Source: Panulirus ornatus
Lineage: Eukaryota; Arthropoda; Malacostraca; Decapoda; Palinuridae
Direction of reading: 5' to 3'
Length of the DNA stretch: 64,000 bases
Assembly: GCF_036320965.1 (NCBI RefSeq)
Contig: NC_092225.1
Span: forward strand, 78,593,613 to 78,657,612
The notes beneath the pieces are model-generated. The model made no database searches and had not been told where the DNA came from. It saw only the letters and a list, made by a program, of their open reading frames with translations. Position numbers and translations under genes: made by a program. Position 1 is the first letter of the stretch, and each line of letters begins with the position of its first letter. Shown here one piece after another: positions 57,160-64,000 of this stretch.

Positions 57160-57770
57160 CACCATTCATGGTTTATAATCATAACACAACACCACTGATG
57201 ACTTACAACACCACTTGATAACCTGCAACACTACTGATAGGCTGGAACACCAGTGGAACACTAGTGGATTGCAACACCACTGACGGGTTGTGAGCACAAA
57301 ACCGCAAACGTACTCGAAGTATAGCACAGTGGTACTGGTTGATGTGCCACACCAGTTATGTACAACAACCACCGTTGATTCACAACACGTGATCGTTGTT
57401 CTATAACACCTCCTCTTTGATCTACAACGCCATACCACTGATGTGCAGCACCTCCATCATGGACTTGCAACCCCTCTCAGTTAATCTAAGACTTGACACC
57501 ATTTTTCGGCAGCTCCCCCACCATTGATCTACATCGCTCCACTATCGAAGTAAACCTCCACCATTAGATCTACAACACCTCATCCTTGAGATACAGATCT
57601 CCAAAATTGATCTACAACACCTTGATTTTTCTCTACAACACCCCATCTTTGATCCATAACCCCTCATCTTTGGTCTACAGCCCCTCAGCACTGATCTACA
57701 ACACCCTAATCATTGATCTACAACATCTCGCTATTGAACCACAACACGGCACAATTAATCTCCATGGGAG
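57160..57770. repeat. Degenerate CTACAACACC-type tandem repeat
   Basis: ATTGATCTACAACACC, TTTGGTCTACAGCCCC, ACTGATCTACAACACC and similar phrases recur with ~28-30 bp spacing. Order decays to the left. An ancient minisatellite. Confidence 0.8.
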
Positions 57771-57774
57771 TACA

Positions 57775-58308
57775 TAGGAAGATAACAGGAGAGCTGATGG
57801 TCCATGACGAGGTTATCTGCAGTCATATCTACTATCATGATCTTAACAATGGTAGACACAGGGGGAAAAATAACGAAAGAGGCAACCCTGACATCACTCA
57901 TCATCTCGGATGCTCCACATAGCCACGCTAATGACCGCTATCACAGTACGCAGGTAATTAGGGTCACCCTTATTTCTTACCGCCGTGTGTTATTAACAGT
58001 ATTAATGAGACGTGATATGTGCGTAGTTTCCCCTGGGGGATGGGGAAGGGGGGTTACACACACACACACACACACACACACGCCCTACTGTGTGTAAAAT
58101 ACCCATGAATGTTGTGTGTACATTTGTATACTTTCTTGAACGAAAGGTTGTGATTGAGGGAGAGAGAGAGAGAGAGAGTAAACGAGCCTTGTCGCTGATT
58201 TCTTTTTTCTCTTCTTTTTTTCGGCGAGGTATTTGTTGGAACGCGTCGTCAGGCTCAGTGTTTATAGTCGTAGAGTGTGTTGATGAGAGCGTTGTTTAGA
58301 CATCTTGT

Positions 58309-58361
<53 letters not shown>

Positions 58362-58595
58362 CGCTGGGTCTTGTTTGAGCGTTTAGTGCGTGTGAGATGA
58401 GTCGTGGGTGTCGCTGAGTGTGTGTGGTGGAACGTGAGTGCTTCTGAGGTAACTGTGGGCAGCGTTGAGTCTGTTGTCGAGCTTGGGTGCGTGTGAGATG
58501 ACTGGCGACTGTGTCAGTGACGGGACGAGAGGTTAGGACTGTGCGAGTGACTGGAGAAGGGACGAGACGGATGGAGTAACAGGAGAAATGAAACG
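57775..58595. other. Unique sequence with (AC)n, (GA)n and (GT)n
   Basis: (AC)n 58056-58081, short (GA)n 58160-58179, (GT)n 58310-58359. 58370-58560 has loosely repeated GTGTGAGATGA / GTGACTGG phrases. No gene. Confidence 0.5.
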
Positions 58596-58599
58596 AGGG

Positions 58600-59155
58600 A
58601 CGGGGGACCTGCAGTGTATTTAAGCCAGCAGGAGGGACGAGAAATGAGTGATCGTCAGGACTGCGTCGTCCGAGATCCGCTGGTGTCCTGGATATGTTGG
58701 TATCAGAGATAATGAAATAGTAGATGTTGTGGCTAAAGCAGCCTTATCTAGCAATCTAGATACGAGAGTTATACCTCACAATGATTTTATGACCACAATA
58801 GATGATTATGTTCGAGGTAGACAGCAGGTTAGATGTGGGACTTGAAGGCCCAGAAGAATAACTGGACACACACAGGATGGAGAGAGGTGTTGAAGTATGA
58901 CCTTCCTCCTTCAGCAGGACTCGCCATGTTGAGGATTGGTCATAATGTCTTGACCTGTGGTCACTTACTGGAGAGGAGACCTGACCCAGTATGACCTGAC
59001 CCCTGCAACAGCACTATTGCCGTGCAACATGTACTAACGACATGCCACATATTATATACCAGGCTCAGAGTCATATATAAATTATGTGATCATAGTGGAA
59101 GGACTTAAGTATTGAGTAATATTGGCCGATGCTGTTGATATAAAAAAAAAAAAAA
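58600..59155 (+). pseudogene. 3' end of a non-LTR retrotransposon: RNase H and zinc-knuckle remnant
   Basis: SSEIRWCPGYVGIRDNEIVD then VVAKAAL (~58666-58750) is the C-terminal box of a LINE-type RNase H. The usual PGH is PGY, so the conserved His is lost, while the Asp of NExxD is kept. After stop TGA at 58843 the frame resumes shifted: LPPSAGLAMLRIGHNVLTCG then HLLERRPDPV (~58904), then DPC..TIAVQHVLTTC, the CCHC knuckle of Jockey/R1-type elements with its first Cys replaced by a stop. An A14 tract at ~59141-59154 is the probable poly-A tail. 5'-truncated and inactive. Confidence 0.85.
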
Positions 59156-59159
59156 CATG

Positions 59160-59435
59160 AATTTTTAATGTAAGCCAAAATATATGATTATGTAAGTAGA
59201 AGTTCCGAGATACCTTTTAAAAGGAAGCTTTGTAATTGTGTAAATAACTTTTAGATACCTTTTTCATGTTAAAAAAAAATCACTGAATAACCAATAAGTT
59301 CTAGTGTTTTACAGGAATCACAATATCAATTCAAATCTTTGAGCGATGGAAATACGACTTCGGGCTGTGTGAGTGAGGGGATTCGGGCCCAGAAGTGTGA
59401 GTGACGGAGGGACTGTGTGTGAACCATGATATGAC
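59160..59435. other. AT-rich unique sequence
   Basis: AGATACCTTTT occurs twice (~59209, ~59253). A9 run near 59270. No gene. Confidence 0.4.
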
Positions 59436-59439
59436 CAAG

Positions 59440-59620
59440 ATTATACAGGTGACAGGAAGGGTCTAGGACCATGTGAGTGACAGGAGGAACTAGGATTGTG
59501 TGAGTTACAGGAAGGACTAGGCCCGTGTGAGGGACGGGAGGGATCAGACCCGTGTGAGAGACGGGAGGGACCAGGCCCATGTGAGAGACGGGAGGGACCA
59601 GACCCATGTGAGAGGAGAGG
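59440..59620. repeat. 27-28 bp minisatellite
   Basis: About 6-7 units of GTGAGAGACGGGAGGGACCA plus GRCCCAT. Left units are more diverged. Confidence 0.9.
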
Positions 59621-59624
59621 TATT

Positions 59625-61320
<1,696 letters not shown>

Positions 61321-61399
61321 TGGTGTTTAAAAAGGTAATTATGATAACAACCCTCAAAAGAATCGAAATCAGTTGGACGCGGTTGATGATAATCAGCTT

Positions 61400-61400
<1 letters not shown>

Positions 61401-61468
<68 letters not shown>
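61401..61468. repeat. (AT)n microsatellite at the 5' edge of a SINE copy
   Basis: About 34 TA units directly before the SINE. Confidence 0.97.
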
Positions 61469-61470
<2 letters not shown>

Positions 61471-61690
61471 GGGGATAGGAGAGAAAGAATACTTCCCACG
61501 TATACCCTGCGTGTGTAAGGCGACTAAAAGGTGGGGGGGGGGGGGGGGGGCTGGAAATCCTCCCCTCTCGTTTTTAGTTTTTCTAATGAAGGAACAGAGG
61601 AGGAGACCAAGTGAGAATATTCCTAAAAGGCTCAGTCCTCTGTTCCTAACGCTACCTCGCTAACCCGGGAAATGGCGAATAGTATGAAAA
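61469..61690 (+). mobile_element. SINE-like retroposon copy B (near full length)
   Basis: CTGGGGATAGGAGAGAAAGA then ATACTTCCCACGTATACCCT, CGACTAAAAGG, a G18 run, GGAAATCCTCCCCTC, AAGGCTCAGTCCTCTGTTCC, TAACGCTACCTCGCTAACCC, GGGAAATGGCGAATAGTATG, A-rich tail. Collinear with copy A at 2664-2900. The hairpin segment is shortened (GTGTAAGGCGAC). Confidence 0.85.
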
Positions 61691-61749
61691 ATTATCATTA
61701 TTATTATTATCATTATTATTATTATTATAATTATCATCATTATTATTAA
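61691..61749. repeat. (ATT)n at a SINE tail
   Basis: ATT/ATC triplets growing out of the SINE A-rich tail. Confidence 0.93.
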
Positions 61750-61754
61750 ACAAG

Positions 61755-62060
61755 CTTAGGACCTCTCACGAAGGGGTCATGGGCTTATAACTTGAGGACC
61801 TCCTCCTCAGGGGCTGCAGCAGCTACAAGACTGCGCTACACACAGTAGGAGGAACAGGATGATCTGCCGATCGAGAATTTCATCGGTGTGAGTGTACTCT
61901 TGTCAGCTGAGGACGATGCAGCCACGTCGTCGGAGGCGAGTTATCCCACACGGTGTAAACTTCACGCAGGCGGAGTCCGGTAACATGAACAGTAGCTGTT
62001 CTTGCGTGTTACGTGGCGCCACCCCGTAAACCGCGTACAGATAGCGCCATTGGGATAGTC
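61755..62060. other. Unique sequence beside the telomeric block
   Basis: Contains the short motif shared with 29469 (at ~61959-61985). No gene. Confidence 0.45.
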
Positions 62061-62065
62061 ATCCA

Positions 62066-62356
62066 TAACCCAACCCAACCCAACCCAACCTAACCTAACC
62101 TAACCTAACCTAACCTAACCTAACCTAACCCAACCCAACCCAACCCAACCCAACCCAACCTAACCTAACCTAACCTAACCTAACCCAACCCAACCCAACC
62201 CAACCCAACCCAACCCAACCCAACCCAACCCAACCCAACCTAACCTAACCTAACCTAACCTAACCCAACCCAACCCAACCCAACCCAACCCAACCCAACC
62301 CAACCCAACCCAACCCAACCCAACCTAACCTAACCTAACCCAACCCAACCCAACCT
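62066..62356. repeat. Interstitial telomeric repeat, (CCTAA)n with (CCCAA)n blocks
   Basis: About 58 pentamers. CCTAA is the complement of TTAGG, the arthropod telomere repeat. CCCAA (TTGGG) variants are clustered, not scattered: the array runs as alternating blocks CCCAA, CCTAA, CCCAA, CCTAA and so on, about nine in all. Flanked by non-telomeric DNA on both sides, so it is interstitial in this assembly. Confidence 0.93.
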
Positions 62357-62359
62357 GAC

Positions 62360-62900
62360 CGCGCACGTAAGAAGATCCCGTTCGTTCCTCACTGGAACCC
62401 ATAACCACCTGGACAGGTAAGGGTAATCAGGAATGGCATTAGGAATGCTGTGACGTAAAGGACATTAGTAATTAGAATACCAGTAATGGAGGAATGGAAC
62501 AGAAGACAGAGCCTGTGTTGCTGTCAGCATCACCAACTCTCCTGTATACGAATGGAACAGGAGAACACAGAAAGAGACTTCCTTACTTGAGCATCACTTA
62601 CTATGCTGTACTCATCATACATCATGTATCTGATGTATCCTAAACCTCCCTCCCTCCCTCCCTCCCTCCCCACCTGACGGGAGGGCTGGGCCCCCACCTG
62701 TCACCCTCCTATGTCCATGTATTGTACCCAGTGTACGCTCTGTACTGGCCTCCCTCCACCTACCCCCCTAGATATGTGCCCTTCACCCATACGACCACTA
62801 AAATGCTTTGACTATGTTTAGTTGAACAATAGATATTGAAAAAAAAAAAAATATAGTGTCCACGCGTTTGAAAGTTATACGATAGAAAATGTGGCGTTAT
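62360..62900. other. Unique sequence with a (CCCT)n run
   Basis: CCTCCCTC repeat at 62645-62672. A13 tract at 62839-62851. No gene. Confidence 0.45.
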
Positions 62901-62902
62901 GA

Positions 62903-62904
<2 letters not shown>

Positions 62905-62961
<57 letters not shown>
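62905..62961. repeat. (AC)n microsatellite
   Basis: About 28 AC units. Confidence 0.97.
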
Positions 62962-62966
<5 letters not shown>

Positions 62967-63159
62967 TGATTTGTCTCATGTGTCGTTGAACGGAAGATAT
63001 GAATATTCTAACTACACAATAACTCTGAAACGGTGAAAAAAAAGGCATAGTAAGGGCCTGGAAATTCGTCGAGAAGTACAGGAGAGATGACTGGTGCATA
63101 ACTGAGGTGTGTGGGTGTTCAAGCAGGAGACTCGGGCCATCTGATTTATGGATCACCGT

Positions 63160-63415
63160 GTTCCCTGTTGAAGAAAACGCTGTGTTCCCTGTTGAAGAAA
63201 ACGCTGTGTTCCCTGTTGAAGAAAACGCTGTGTTCCCTGTTGAAGAAAACGCTGTGTTCCCTGTTGAAGAAAACGCTGTGTTCCCTGTTAAAGAAAACGC
63301 TGTGTTCACTGTTGAAGAAAACAGTGTTCCGTGATGAAGAAAACACCGTTTTCCGTGTTGAGGAAGACGCTGTGTTCCGTGTTGAAGAAAACGCTGTGTT
63401 CCCTGTTTTAAGAAA
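63160..63415. repeat. 24-bp minisatellite (~10 units)
   Basis: GTGTTCCCTGTTGAAGAAAA plus CGCT. The 8-codon period gives VFPVEENA in one frame and SLLKKTLC in another. Right-hand units are diverged with indels. Confidence 0.94.
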
Positions 63416-63684
63416 AGCGTTCCCAACACATTCCTGGGTGAGGCACGCCATACCTGGCGCCGTAGCACACACACACCAGCATGACTGTCCTCCTCCTCCT
63501 TCGCCCCCCCCCTCCCCCCCCCACACACACACAACGCCCCCACCCCTTCCTCCCCCACCGCCTCGCTTGACAGGAAGTTTGAATTAGAATTTGATGTGGT
63601 ATTCGCGGGTCGGCGGCCAGTTTGAATAATGAATCGGTTCTATTGTTGGGTTTGATGCCATTCATAACAAGGTTGACTTGGGCG

Positions 63685-63950
63685 GTGAGGAGCAGGCAGG
63701 CAGGGAGGGAGGGAGGCAGGAAGGGTGAGGAGCAGGCTGGTAGGAAGGGAGGGAGGGAGAGGCAGGCAGGGAGGGAGAGAGAAGGAGGCAGGCAGGGAGG
63801 GAGAGAGAGGGAGGGAGGGAGGCAGGATGGGTGAGGAGCAGGCTGGTAGGAAGGGAGAGAGAGGCAGGCAGGCAGGCAAGGAGGGAGAGAGAGGGAGGCA
63901 GGGAGGAAGGGTAAGGGGCAGGCAGGCAGTCAGGGAGGGTCGAGGCGGGC
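63685..63950. repeat. Purine-rich GGCAGG/GGGAGG repeat with ~110-bp higher-order unit
   Basis: GGAAGGGTGAGGAGCAGGCT then GGTAGGAAGGGAG near 63720 recurs as GGATGGGTGAGGAGCAGGCT then GGTAGGAAGGGAG near 63826. Almost no pyrimidines on this strand. Confidence 0.88.
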
Positions 63951-64000
63951 ATTTGGCTCCCTGGTGCTGGGATAATACACTAATACCCCGTGTTGCTGCC

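Noticed and set aside
62066..62356. True chromosome end
   Set aside because: About 1.6 kb of ordinary sequence and minisatellites continues to the right, so the telomeric block is interstitial unless the assembly is misjoined.

Overview
This is nuclear DNA from an animal, most likely an arthropod and probably a decapod crustacean. The arthropod signal is an interstitial block of TTAGG-type telomeric repeat (CCTAA on this strand, 62066-62356). The decapod assignment rests on extreme microsatellite density (AT, AC, CT and ATT tracts of 50-100 bp every 1-2 kb) and on a SINE-like element I associate with decapods from memory. I see no convincing host protein-coding gene. Almost every long open frame is a tandem repeat whose period is a multiple of three, or one lacking stops in several frames.

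Layout. 1-14 kb holds microsatellites and eight or more minisatellites (18, 22, 24, 28, 29 and 33 bp units), one SINE-like copy and two 21-bp arrays. 14.9-15.6 kb carries a decayed minus-strand non-LTR retrotransposon (RT domain). 19.2-21 kb holds a 25-bp satellite, another 21-bp array and a 35-bp array. 23.4-26.9 kb has two 5'-truncated minus-strand SINE copies and an RNase H remnant. 28.1-34.8 kb contains two plus-strand pieces of an apparently related retrotransposon: a decayed 5' piece ending at the catalytic FADD box, and an open 3' piece beginning at that box. 35.1-43.1 kb is an 8-kb run of back-to-back minisatellites, dominated by a 4.85-kb array of 19/20-bp monomers. 44.7-55.4 kb contains most of the 21-bp/palindrome loci and a 42-bp array. 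58.6-59.2 kb is the 3' end of another retrotransposon (RNase H and zinc knuckle). 61.5-62.4 kb has a SINE copy and the telomeric block.

The two most interesting observations are these. (1) A dispersed family of palindromic, foldback-like loci. Forward 21-bp arrays (core CGACGGTACG) lie on one side of a conserved inverted-repeat centre (TGGCCTTTGACCTGAC / GTCAGRTCAAAGGCCA), with reverse-complement 21-bp units on the other side. About ten loci share parts of this plan, resembling Foldback-type transposons whose inverted repeats are built of tandem repeats. (2) The SINE-like element and the 3' UTR of the open RT fragment share the same terminal ~45 bp, the signature of a SINE mobilised by a partner LINE. 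In five of five cases this tail abuts a long TA or ATT microsatellite.

Nothing here forms an operon or pathway. The window reads as a repeat-rich intergenic or pericentromeric/subtelomere-like segment shaped by retroposition, tandem-array expansion and microsatellite growth.
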